Part shown: in pieces, positions 34,607-43,464 of the stretch
Layout: every line of letters starts with the position of its first letter
How positions within the stretch are numbered: position 1 is the stretch's first letter
The notes under the pieces: model-generated
The model's database searches: none
What the model was told of the DNA's origin: nothing
Seen by the model: only the letters and a program-made list of their open reading frames with translations
Assembly: GCF_016756495.1 (NCBI RefSeq)
Contig: NZ_AP023243.1
Location: 7,035,134 to 7,099,133 of the forward strand
Source of the DNA: Mesorhizobium sp. 113-3-3
GTDB lineage: Bacteria > Pseudomonadota > Alphaproteobacteria > Rhizobiales > Rhizobiaceae
Length of the DNA: 64,000 bases
Direction: 5' to 3'
Made by a program: the position numbers and the translations under genes

Positions 34607-37533
34607 CGCATCCACCGCCGCGCGGCGCGAATTCGGCACCATCGCAACGCCCGCTTGCCGACACGCGCGCACCCGATGAAGGCGACGGCGTCGACACCTC
34701 GCCAAGCGTTTCGGACAGCATCGCCAAGACCACCTGCTATATGTGCGCCTGCCGCTGCGGCATCGACGTGCACATCAAGGACGGCAAGGTCCGCTACATC
34801 AACGGCAACAAGGACCATCCGGTCAATCGCGGCGTGATCTGCGGCAAGGGCAGTTCCGGCATCATGCAGCACTACAGCCCGGCAAGGCTTAAGAAGCCGC
34901 TGCTGCGCAGCGGGCCGCGCGGCTCAGGCGAGTTCCGCGAGATCGAGTGGGAGGAGGCCTTTTCGATCGCAACCGAACGGCTCTCCGCCATCCGTCGCAC
35001 TGATCAGAAAAAACTCGCCTTCTTCACCGGACGCGACCAGTCACAGTCGCTCACCGGCTGGTGGGCGAGCCAGTTCGGCACGCCGAACTTCGCCGCCCAT
35101 GGCGGCTTCTGTTCGGTCAACATGGCGGCCGGCGGGCTCTATTCGATCGGCGGCTCGTTCTGGGAGTTCGGCGAGCCCGACTGGGACAACACACGATATT
35201 TCATGCTGTTCGGCGTCGCCGAGGACCATGATTCCAATCCGATCAAGATCGGCCTCGGCAAGCTCAAGGCGCGCGGCGCCAAGGTGGTGTCGATCAATCC
35301 GTGCCGCACCGGCTACAATGCGATTGCCGACGACTGGATCGGCATCCGGCCAGGCACTGACGGCCTGTTCGTGTTCGCGCTCATCCATGAACTGCTGAAA
35401 GCCGGCCGCGTCGATCTCGACTATCTGCTGCGCTACACCAACGCCCATGTCCTCGTCGTGCAGGAGCCCGGCGCTTCCGACGACGGGCTGTTCGTGCGGG
35501 ACGCCGACGGCAATCCGCTGGCCTGGGACAGGGTGGCGAACACCTCCGTCCAGGCAGCCGACCCCGAAGCGAGGCCAGCGCTGACCGGCAGCTTCGAAGT
35601 CGGCGGCCGCCGTTGTACGCCGGTGTTCCAACTGATCGCCGACCGCTATCTTGATGACAGCTATGCACCGGATGCGGTGGCGGAGCGCTGCGGCATTCCA
35701 GCCGATACGATCCGCCGGATCGCCGCCGAACTTGCCCATGTCGCCTTCGAACAGACGATCGAACTGCCCATCGCATGGACCGACTGGGCCGGACGCCGGC
35801 ACGAGACGATCAAGGGCCGGCCGATCTCGATGCATGCCATGCGCGGTATATCAGCCCATTCGAACGGTTTTCACACCTGTCGCGCCATCCACCTGCTGCA
35901 GGTGCTTCTGGGCACGGTGGATGTTCCCGGCGGCTTCCGCTTCAAGCCGCCCTATCCCCGATCGGCGCCGCCGGGGCCGAAGCCCGCCGGTAAGACCGTC
36001 AAGCCGATGACGCCGCTGGACGGCATGCCGCTCGGCTTCGTCTGCGGGCCTGACGACCTGCTGGTCGATGAAGACGGCACGCCGACCCGCATCGACAAGG
36101 CCTATTCATGGGACGCGCCGTTGGCCGCGCACGGCCTGATGCACACCGTCATCCGTAATGCCTGGGCCGGCGATCCCTACAAGATCGACACGCTGATGAT
36201 GTACATGTCGAACATGGCCTGGAATTCCTCGATGAACACCGTCGAGACCATTGCCATGCTGACCGAACACGATGAGGCGGGCAACTACAGGATCCCCTTC
36301 ATCATATATTCCGATGCCTACTATTCCGAGACGGTGCCGTTCGCCGACCTCGTGCTGCCCGACACCACCTATCTCGAGCGGCATGACTGCATCAGCCTGC
36401 TCGACCGGCCGATCAGCCATGCCGACGGGCCGGGCGACGCCATCCGCCATCCCGTCGTCGAGCCGGACCGCGACGTCAGGCCGTTCCAGTCGGTGCTGAT
36501 CGAGCTCGGCGCGCGGCTCGGCCTGCCCGGCTTCGTCAATGACGACGGATCGGCCAGATATGCCGACTATGCCGACTACATCGTCAACCATGAGCGCATA
36601 CCGGGCATCGGACCGCTGGCCGGCTGGCGCGGCAAGGACGGGACGTCGGTCGGCAAGGGCGAGGCCAATCCGGACCAGTTGCAGCGCTACATCGACAATG
36701 GCGGCTTCTGGCATCACGACTTCGCCGACGACCAGCGCTACTACAAGATGGCCAACCGCTCCTATCTCGATTTCGCGGTGCAGATGGGTTTCATCCCGAA
36801 GGCGGAGCCGATCATCTTCCAGCTCTATTCCGAGCCGTTGCAACGCTTTCGGCTTGCCGCGCGTGGCCATGGACGCGTGCTGCCGCCGGAGGCCGAGCGT
36901 CAGCGCATCGAGACTTATATGGACCCACTGCCGTTCTGGTACACGCCCTTCGAGGAAGCGGTGGTCGACCTCGAAAAATATCCGCTGCACGCGCTGACGC
37001 AGCGGCCGATGCACATGTATCATTCCTGGGGTTCGCAGAATGCGTGGCTGCGGCAGATCACCAGCCAGAACCGGCTGTTCGTGCATCACCGCACGGCCGC
37101 CGGCCTCGGTCTCGCCGACGACGACTGGGTGTGGATCGAAAGCATCAATGGCCGGGTGAAGGGGCAGATCAAGCTGGTCGACGGGGTGAACGAAAGCACG
37201 GTCTGGACCTGGAACGCGATCGGCAAGAGGCGCGGCAGTTGGGGGCTGAAGGACGATGCCGCCGAGAGCAATCGCGGCTTCCTGCTCAACCACATCATCG
37301 GCGACCAGACCTCGGCCGACGCGCAGGGCAAACGCTATTCAAACTCCGATCCGGTCACCGGCCAGGCGGCATGGTTCGACCTGCGCGTACGCATCGTCAA
37401 ATGCGAGGCGGAGGAAGCCGGCTTCACCGAGCCGCAATTCGAGCGTTTCCACCAGCCGCCGCATTTCGGGCCCTCGCCCGACAAGCTGAGCTTCGGCGCC
37501 GAATTCCGTCGGGCAAGAGAGGCCGCGGAATGA
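34603..37533 (+). CDS. soeA: Molybdopterin oxidoreductase, likely SoeA sulfite dehydrogenase subunit
   Basis: 976-residue molybdenum bis-MGD enzyme of the DMSO-reductase family. The N-terminal [4Fe-4S] site is CYMCACRCGIDVHI with the fourth cysteine in GVICGKGSSG; the molybdenum region shows GFCSVNMAAGG. Further family motifs are GAKVVSINPCRTGYNAIADD and the C-terminal aspartate-decarboxylase-like fold (YPLHALTQRPMHMYHSWGS). There is no Tat signal, so it is cytoplasmic, like SoeA and unlike exported relatives. Together with the following 4-cluster ferredoxin subunit and DmsC-type anchor it matches SoeABC, which oxidises sulfite to sulfate. Formate, thiosulfate or polysulfide substrates remain possible. 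The start at 34603 was chosen for the ATGA overlap with the small upstream frame. Confidence 0.8.
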   Translation: MTHPPPRGANSAPSQRPLADTRAPDEGDGVDTSPSVSDSIAKTTCYMCACRCGIDVHIKDGKVRYINGNKDHPVNRGVICGKGSSGIMQHYSPARLKKPLLRSGPRGSGEFREIEWEEAFSIATERLSAIRRTDQKKLAFFTGRDQSQSLTGWWASQFGTPNFAAHGGFCSVNMAAGGLYSIGGSFWEFGEPDWDNTRYFMLFGVAEDHDSNPIKIGLGKLKARGAKVVSINPCRTGYNAIADDWIGIRPGTDGLFVFALIHELLKAGRVDLDYLLRYTNAHVLVVQEPGASDDGLFVRDADGNPLAWDRVANTSVQAADPEARPALTGSFEVGGRRCTPVFQLIADRYLDDSYAPDAVAERCGIPADTIRRIAAELAHVAFEQTIELPIAWTDWAGRRHETIKGRPISMHAMRGISAHSNGFHTCRAIHLLQVLLGTVDVPGGFRFKPPYPRSAPPGPKPAGKTVKPMTPLDGMPLGFVCGPDDLLVDEDGTPTRIDKAYSWDAPLAAHGLMHTVIRNAWAGDPYKIDTLMMYMSNMAWNSSMNTVETIAMLTEHDEAGNYRIPFIIYSDAYYSETVPFADLVLPDTTYLERHDCISLLDRPISHADGPGDAIRHPVVEPDRDVRPFQSVLIELGARLGLPGFVNDDGSARYADYADYIVNHERIPGIGPLAGWRGKDGTSVGKGEANPDQLQRYIDNGGFWHHDFADDQRYYKMANRSYLDFAVQMGFIPKAEPIIFQLYSEPLQRFRLAARGHGRVLPPEAERQRIETYMDPLPFWYTPFEEAVVDLEKYPLHALTQRPMHMYHSWGSQNAWLRQITSQNRLFVHHRTAAGLGLADDDWVWIESINGRVKGQIKLVDGVNESTVWTWNAIGKRRGSWGLKDDAAESNRGFLLNHIIGDQTSADAQGKRYSNSDPVTGQAAWFDLRVRIVKCEAEEAGFTEPQFERFHQPPHFGPSPDKLSFGAEFRRAREAAE

Positions 37534-38264
37534 CCTGCCTGCCAAGCCAAAGCGGCAAGAAACTCGGTCTTGTCATCGACCTCGACACCTGCGTTGGCTG
37601 CCAGGCCTGTGTTACCGCCTGCAAGGAATGGAACACCGGCGGCCACATGGCGCCGCTGACCGACATCGACCCCTATGGCGGCCATGTCGACGGCGTCTGG
37701 TTCAACCGCGTGCACAGCTATGAGCACACCACCGAGCTGGGCGGGCGCACGGTCAACTTTCCGCGCTCCTGCCTGCATTGCGAAACACCGGCCTGCGTCA
37801 CCGTCTGCCCGACCGGCGCCTCCTACAAGCGAGCCTCGGACGGCATCGTGCTGATAGACGAGGACAAATGCATCGGCTGCAAATTGTGCAGCTGGGCCTG
37901 CCCCTATGGCGCGCGCGAATTCGACACCGATGTCGGCGTGATGAAGAAATGCACGCTCTGCGTCGACCGCATCTACAACGACAATCTGGCCGAGGAAGAC
38001 CGCGTGCCGGCCTGCGTCGCCGCCTGCCCGACCAGTGCCCGGCATTTCGGCGATCTCGGCGATCCGCTGTCCGCCGTCTCGCAGCTGGTGGCGGAGCGCG
38101 GCGGTGTCGACCTGATGCCGGAACTCGGCTATCAGCCGACCAACAAGTACCTGCCGCCGCGCGCCCATACGCAGCGCGCCGCATCGGTGCCCGCGAAGGC
38201 GCTGGAGCCGGTGCGGGCCGAAGGCGGATTCCTCGGCTGGGTCGACCGCATGCTTTCGAACTGA
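37530..38264 (+). CDS. soeB: 4Fe-4S ferredoxin subunit, likely SoeB
   Basis: 244-residue electron-transfer subunit with four [4Fe-4S] cysteine groups: CVGCQACVTACKEW, CLHCETPACVTVCPTGA, CIGCKLCSWACPYGA, and CTLC with CVAACPTSARHFGD. This is the DmsB/SoeB arrangement. The start codon overlaps the preceding stop (ATGA), and soeC follows after two bases, so the three genes form one operon. It passes electrons from the molybdenum subunit to the membrane anchor. Confidence 0.85.
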   Translation: MTCLPSQSGKKLGLVIDLDTCVGCQACVTACKEWNTGGHMAPLTDIDPYGGHVDGVWFNRVHSYEHTTELGGRTVNFPRSCLHCETPACVTVCPTGASYKRASDGIVLIDEDKCIGCKLCSWACPYGAREFDTDVGVMKKCTLCVDRIYNDNLAEEDRVPACVAACPTSARHFGDLGDPLSAVSQLVAERGGVDLMPELGYQPTNKYLPPRAHTQRAASVPAKALEPVRAEGGFLGWVDRMLSN

Positions 38265-38266
38265 CC

Positions 38267-39196
38267 ATGCATCCAGCCTTTTCCGTCGTCTTCTTCACCA
38301 CCGCCACCGGGGCCGGCTACGGCCTGCTGGCGCTGCTTGGCGCGCTCGGCGGGTTGCAGATCATCCCCGCCGACTTTTGGCTGGGCCTCGTCGGCCTGGG
38401 CCTGGCGCTCGGCCTGATCGCGGCGGGACTGTTGTCCTCGACCGGCCATCTCGGCAGGCCGGAGCGCGCCTGGCGGGCGTTCTCGCAATGGCGCAGTTCG
38501 TGGCTGTCGCGCGAAGGCGTGTCGTCGGTCGTCACCTTCATCCCGGCGGGACTCTTCGGCATCGGCTGGGTGTTCTTTGGCCGCACGGATAGCTGGGTGG
38601 CCATTGCCGGACTGCTGGCCGCCATTGGTGCGATCGTCACCGTCTGCACAACTGGGATGATCTATGCCTCGCTGAAGCCGATTGCCCAGTGGCACAGCCG
38701 CTATACTTTGCCCGGCTATCTCATCTTCTCGGCGATGAGCGGCGGCGTGCTTCTGAACGCGCTGCTGCAGGGTTTCGCGCGCGGCTCGACGATCCTGCTT
38801 GTGGCAGCGATATTGCTGACCTTGCTCGGCTGGGCCTGGAAGCTGGCGACCTGGCGCCACAACGATAGGCTTGAAATCCCCACCAACGCGAACACCGCCA
38901 CCGGGCTCGCCGGCGGCACGGTGCGCTCGCTGGAATGGCCGCATACCGAGGAAAATTACCTGCTCAAGGAAATGGGTTTTCGCATCGCCCGCAAGCACAG
39001 CGCGAAGCTGCGGCGGATCACGCAGGCTCTCGCTTTCGCGGCGCCAATCGCCCTGCTCATCCTGGTCTTCGTGGCGCCATGGCCTTTGGCGATAGGAGCA
39101 TCCGTGCTGGCGGCGATCGTGCAATTCGGCGGCATTCTGGTAGAGCGCTGGCTGTTCTTCTCCGAGGCGAAGCACACGGTCACGCTATATTACTGA
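38267..39196 (+). CDS. soeC: DmsC-type membrane anchor, likely SoeC
   Basis: 309-residue integral membrane protein with about eight hydrophobic segments (GLLALLGALGGLQIIPADFW, FWLGLVGLGLALGLIAAGLL and others), of the DmsC anchor family, which contacts the quinone pool. The conserved STGHLGRPERAWRAFSQWR loop and AQWHSRYTLPGYLIFS follow. The ATG at 38267 was used; upstream frame overlaps soeB. It ends the operon before a lower-GC Sel1 gene. Confidence 0.85.
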   Translation: MHPAFSVVFFTTATGAGYGLLALLGALGGLQIIPADFWLGLVGLGLALGLIAAGLLSSTGHLGRPERAWRAFSQWRSSWLSREGVSSVVTFIPAGLFGIGWVFFGRTDSWVAIAGLLAAIGAIVTVCTTGMIYASLKPIAQWHSRYTLPGYLIFSAMSGGVLLNALLQGFARGSTILLVAAILLTLLGWAWKLATWRHNDRLEIPTNANTATGLAGGTVRSLEWPHTEENYLLKEMGFRIARKHSAKLRRITQALAFAAPIALLILVFVAPWPLAIGASVLAAIVQFGGILVERWLFFSEAKHTVTLYY

Positions 39197-39315
39197 CGAT
39201 AAGCACCTGAAATTACCTTCAGCCAAGTTTCTGGACGCCCGTACGATCCAATATTACGGTACGGGGCGAACTTAGTGCCCTAGCATGTTTCTGCTCTCAC
39301 TGGTCGATCAAGGCG

Positions 39316-40089
39316 ATGAACCTCACTGCTAAGTACCTTCCGACTTGTCTCGCACGAGCATTTTTCGTTGCCTGTATATTTATCTGCCAGCCTCAGGTTT
39401 TGATGGCGGGCGCGCTCGATGCCGAAGCTGCCTTTCAGGCGAAGAATTATACGGAAGCGTACAAAGAATGGATGGCTCTTGCGCAAAAGGGCGATGCTGC
39501 CGCGCAATTTAATGTCGGATTTCTGTATTCTAGCGGACTTGGTGTTCCATTGGATTATTCCAAGGCTGCCGAGTGGTGGGACAAGGCGGCGGATCAGAAC
39601 ATGGCAGTAGCTGAGTTGAAACTTGGACTTTTATATTCCTGGGGTAAGGGCGTTCAACTGGATGATACCAAAGCGGCGGAGCTATGGCGCAGGGCGGCGA
39701 TGCAAGGTTTGTCAGAAGCTCAGCAATATCTTGGATATGTGTATTCCGTCGGGAAGGGAGTGCCCCAAAGTGGGGCGGACGCGACTCTTTGGTTAACCAG
39801 AGCAGCGGAGCAGGGTAACGTCGATGCGCAAATTAATCTCGGCGCCGCTTATCTGACCGGCGAAATTGTGGATAAAAACCCCAAGCTGGCCTTTCATTGG
39901 TACGAAAAGGCTGCGCAACTGAACAATGGCAAGGCCCAATTCAACGTGGGATTGATGTATCTCAAAGGCGTTGGAGTTGAGCAGAATGCAGACGTTGCGG
40001 TCCAATGGCTGAAACGCTCGGCAGCCCAGGGATACCGTGGCGCGGAAGAAGCTCTTGATCGCATCCAAGCTGCGCTTAAGAAGACTTGA
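39316..40089 (+). CDS. Secreted Sel1-repeat protein of lower GC content
   Basis: 257 residues: an N-terminal signal (ARAFFVACIFICQPQVLMAGA) followed by five or six Sel1-like repeats, for example AAAQFNVGFLYSSGLGVPLD, YSKAAEWWDKAADQNMAVAE, AEAQQYLGYVY-type units and a last NADVAVQWLKRSAAQGYRGA. Such proteins bind partner proteins in the periplasm. The base composition is clearly more AT-rich than the flanking genes (codons such as TTT, TTA, AAT, GAT are frequent), which suggests recent acquisition. RBS is not strong. The 119 bases before it are also AT-rich. Function unknown. Confidence 0.85.
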   Translation: MNLTAKYLPTCLARAFFVACIFICQPQVLMAGALDAEAAFQAKNYTEAYKEWMALAQKGDAAAQFNVGFLYSSGLGVPLDYSKAAEWWDKAADQNMAVAELKLGLLYSWGKGVQLDDTKAAELWRRAAMQGLSEAQQYLGYVYSVGKGVPQSGADATLWLTRAAEQGNVDAQINLGAAYLTGEIVDKNPKLAFHWYEKAAQLNNGKAQFNVGLMYLKGVGVEQNADVAVQWLKRSAAQGYRGAEEALDRIQAALKKT

Positions 40090-40117
40090 GTTCCCACCCA
40101 AGACCCGGCGACAATCC

Positions 40118-40834
40118 TCAGCCCGGCCGCAGCATCGAGCGGGAGATGGCGAAGATGCGGTCGGCGCCAAGCATATAGGCCATCAGCGACTCCAGCCGGA
40201 ACAGCCCGGTATAGGCGCGGTCGAGCACGTTGAGCGAACCGGTATAGGCGCCGAAGGCCGGCATGATCATGCGGCCACCATCGCCGGCAAAGCAGCGCCG
40301 CCGCACCGAACGGCCACGCTGGACGATGCGCGCGCAGGGATGAAGATGGCCCGCGATCTCGCCCTCGACGCGCACTTTCGATGGCTCATGCCGGAACAGC
40401 AGTGAGCCGATGGCGAGTTCCCGCACCGTTTCGCCGGGCAGATCCGCCGGCGCTTCCGGATCATGATTGCCGGCGACCCAGAACCAGTCGCGGCCCGCCA
40501 TCAGCGCTTCCAGCCGCTCGCGAAAACTCGCATGCATGCGCTCGGCGCCGCCGCCATCGTGAAAGGAGTCGCCCAGGCTGATGACGATCGACGGCTGGTA
40601 GTCCGATATGACCGCCTGCAGCCTGAGCAAGGTCGCGCCGGTGTCATAAGGCGGGATCAGCGTGCCGCGCCTTGCCAGCGACGAGCCTTTTTCCAGATGC
40701 AGGTCGGAGACCGCCAAAAGCCTGAGTTCCGGGAAAAAGAGCACGCCGCGCGGATCGCAGACCGCGCGCTCGCCAGCGATGCCGATCATGTCGGCCTCGG
40801 CAACCAGCGATGCTCGTGTCAGCGAGAAATTCAT
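40118..40834 (-). CDS. pdeM: Ligase-associated DNA damage response endonuclease PdeM
   Basis: 238-residue calcineurin-like metallophosphoesterase. Metal-binding motifs in order: AVSDLHLEKGSSLARRG, SLGDSFHDGGGAERMH, VAGNHDPEAP and GHLHPCARI, all intact. In many bacteria this gene accompanies a DEXH helicase, an ATP-dependent ligase and an exonuclease. Here the ATG overlaps the helicase stop by ATGA, so both are cotranscribed; the ligase and exonuclease genes are not adjacent. Confidence 0.92.
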   Translation of the reverse strand: MNFSLTRASLVAEADMIGIAGERAVCDPRGVLFFPELRLLAVSDLHLEKGSSLARRGTLIPPYDTGATLLRLQAVISDYQPSIVISLGDSFHDGGGAERMHASFRERLEALMAGRDWFWVAGNHDPEAPADLPGETVRELAIGSLLFRHEPSKVRVEGEIAGHLHPCARIVQRGRSVRRRCFAGDGGRMIMPAFGAYTGSLNVLDRAYTGLFRLESLMAYMLGADRIFAISRSMLRPG

Positions 40835-43365
40835 TCCTCTACCATTCCCGGCCCCATGGCCTCCTCGACGAGTGTCGCCGCATCCATCAGCAGTGTTTCA
40901 TCGGCTTCGCCATTCACCGGCATCTTGCCGATCTCGAGCATGATCGGCACGGCTAACGGCGAAATCTGCTCGAGATTCTTATGCATGATTCGACCCCGGA
41001 CGCGCGAGAGCATGTCGGCAAGTCTGCTGACATCGAGCAGACCGGCCGCCGCATCGGCACGCGTCGCCTGCAGCAGGATATGGTCAGGCTCATGGCTGCG
41101 CAGCACGTCGTAGATCAGGTCGGTCGACACGGTGACCTGGCGGCCGCTTTTCTCCTGGCCCGGATGGCGTTTCTCGATCAGTCCCGAAATCAGCGCGCAA
41201 TTGCGGAAGGTCCGCTTGAGAAGCCAGCTGTCGGCCAGCCAGGCTTCGAGGTCGTCGCCCAGCATGTCCTCGTCGAACAGCGCGCCGAGCGACGGCTTCC
41301 GGGCTTTGAACATCGCGCCCATATCGCCCAGCGACCATATGGCCAAGGCATAGTCGGTGGCGACAAAGCCGAGCGGCCTGGCGCCCGCTCTGTCGAGACG
41401 GCGGGTGAGCAGCATGCCCAGCGTCTGGTGCGCCAGCCTGCCTTCGAAGGGATAGGCGACCAGATAATAGCGGTTGCCGCGTGGAAAGGTCTCGATCAGC
41501 AGATCATCGCGCTTCGGCAATACCGATTTCTCGGCCTGGAATCGCAGCCAGTCAGCCACCTGCTCCGGCAGCTTCTTCCAGCGCTGCGGATCGTCCAGCA
41601 TCATGCGAACCTGCTCGGCAAGGTAGGTCGAAAGCGGGAACTTGCCGCCGCCATAGTAGGGCACCTTGGCGTCGCTGCCGGGCGCATTCGACACGAAGCA
41701 TTCATTCTCGCGAATGCCTTCGAAGCGCAGCACCTTGCCGGCGAACATGAAGGTGTCGCCATGGGTGAGCGTTTCGAGGAAGGCCTCCTCGATCTTGCCG
41801 AGAACGGCGCCGCCACGCGAAGCGGCGCCCTTGCTGCCAGCTTTGACGTAACGCACGTTGAGCGCCGGCACTTCGATGATGGTGCCGACATTCAGCCTGT
41901 ATTGCTGGGCAATGCGCGGATTGGAGACGCGCCACAGTCCGTCCTTGTTCAAGCGGATGCGGGCGTAGCGCTCGTAATTCTTCAGAGCATAGCCGCCGGT
42001 GGCGACGAAATCGATGACGCGGTCGAAGGTCGGCCGATCGAGGCTGGCATAGGGTGCCGCCGTTCGCACTTCCTCGAATAGATCATCGGCGCGGAACGGT
42101 GCGCCGCAGGCACAGCCGAGCACATGTTGCGCCAGCACATCGAGGCCGCCATTGACCAGCGGCGGCGTGTCCTGCGCACCGAGATAGTTGGCGTCGAGCG
42201 CTGCCCGGCACTCCAGCACTTCGAAGCGATTGGCCGGGATAAGGATCGCCTTGGACGGCTCGTCCATGCGGTGATTGGCGCGGCCGATGCGCTGCGCCAG
42301 CCGGCTGGCGCCTTTCGGTGCGCCTACATGCACGACCAGGTCGACATCGCCCCAGTCAATGCCGAGGTCGAGCGTTGAGGTGGCGACGATGGCACGCAGA
42401 GCATTCTCACCCATCGCCTTTTCCACTCGGCGACGCTGACCGACATCCAGCGAGCCATGATGCAAGGCGATCGGCAAGGTGTCCTCGTTGACCCGCCACA
42501 ATTCCTGGAACAACAGTTCCGCCTGGCTGCGGGTGTTGACGAACAGCAGGGTCGTCTTGTGGCGCTTGATCTCGCGATAGATCTCCGGCGTGGCGTAGCG
42601 CGCCGAATGTCCTGCCCAGGGGACGCGCTCCTCGGAATCGAGGATGGAAATATCAGGCTTCGCGCCGCCGGTGACGACGATCAATTCGGACATGTCGCCG
42701 GGTGGGTTCTGGCTGACCAGCCAGCGCCGTAACTCGTCCGGTTCAGCCACAGTCGCCGACAGGCCGATTGTCTGCAGGTCGGGCACAAAACTGCGCAGCC
42801 GCGCCAGGCCGAGCGCCAAGAGATGGCCGCGTTTCGACGTCACCAGCGAATGCAACTCGTCGAGCACGACATAGCGCAGATCCTCGAAGAAGCGTCTGGC
42901 ATCGCCGGCCGCGATCAACAGGGCGAGCTGCTCCGGCGTGGTGAGCAGGATGTCGGGCGGCGCCAGCTTCTGTCGCTGGCGCTTATGGGAAGGCGTGTCG
43001 CCGGTGCGTGTCTCGATGCTGATCGGCAACCCGATCTCTTCGACCGGCTTGCCGAGATTGCGCTCGATGTCGACGGCCAGCGCCTTGAGCGGCGAGATGT
43101 AGAGCGTATGGATGCCGCGATGCGCCTGGCCGGGCTTGCGCCTCGGCCTCACCGCCAGTTCGGTCAGCGATGGCAGGAAACCGGCCAGAGTCTTGCCGGC
43201 CCCGGTCGGGGCGATCAGCAGCACCGATTGGCCGCTTTGAGCCTTCGCCAGCAATTCGATCTGATGGGCGCGCGGCGACCAGCCTTTCTCGCCGAACCAT
43301 CTGATGAATGGTTCGGGCAGGGCCATGGTGGCATTCTGCTCGGCAAGGCGCGGCTCAACTGTCAC
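40831..43365 (-). CDS. Ligase-associated Lhr-like DEXH-box helicase
   Basis: 844-residue superfamily 2 helicase related to Lhr. Walker A VLLIAPTGAGKTLAGFLPSL near residue 55, DEXH box VVLDELHSL near residue 165, SAT motif IGLSATVAEPDELRRW, and the conserved helicase VI region HRMDEPSKAILIPANRFEVL in reading order, followed by the Lhr-type C-terminal domain. It pairs with PdeM in a ligase-associated DNA repair set. The annotated start is a GTG at 43365; an ATG at 43326 (MALPEPFIRWFGEKGW) is equally plausible and closer to family N-termini. Confidence 0.9.
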   Translation of the reverse strand: MTVEPRLAEQNATMALPEPFIRWFGEKGWSPRAHQIELLAKAQSGQSVLLIAPTGAGKTLAGFLPSLTELAVRPRRKPGQAHRGIHTLYISPLKALAVDIERNLGKPVEEIGLPISIETRTGDTPSHKRQRQKLAPPDILLTTPEQLALLIAAGDARRFFEDLRYVVLDELHSLVTSKRGHLLALGLARLRSFVPDLQTIGLSATVAEPDELRRWLVSQNPPGDMSELIVVTGGAKPDISILDSEERVPWAGHSARYATPEIYREIKRHKTTLLFVNTRSQAELLFQELWRVNEDTLPIALHHGSLDVGQRRRVEKAMGENALRAIVATSTLDLGIDWGDVDLVVHVGAPKGASRLAQRIGRANHRMDEPSKAILIPANRFEVLECRAALDANYLGAQDTPPLVNGGLDVLAQHVLGCACGAPFRADDLFEEVRTAAPYASLDRPTFDRVIDFVATGGYALKNYERYARIRLNKDGLWRVSNPRIAQQYRLNVGTIIEVPALNVRYVKAGSKGAASRGGAVLGKIEEAFLETLTHGDTFMFAGKVLRFEGIRENECFVSNAPGSDAKVPYYGGGKFPLSTYLAEQVRMMLDDPQRWKKLPEQVADWLRFQAEKSVLPKRDDLLIETFPRGNRYYLVAYPFEGRLAHQTLGMLLTRRLDRAGARPLGFVATDYALAIWSLGDMGAMFKARKPSLGALFDEDMLGDDLEAWLADSWLLKRTFRNCALISGLIEKRHPGQEKSGRQVTVSTDLIYDVLRSHEPDHILLQATRADAAAGLLDVSRLADMLSRVRGRIMHKNLEQISPLAVPIMLEIGKMPVNGEADETLLMDAATLVEEAMGPGMVEE

Positions 43366-43464
43366 GCGCCAGAGGTAGCGCGGTCACAGGCAATCGCCAA
43401 GGAGAATCGGAACAAAAGGGGATCGCAGCGTTCCCCGCCCCGTTTACGGGGAGAAGGAACAGGC

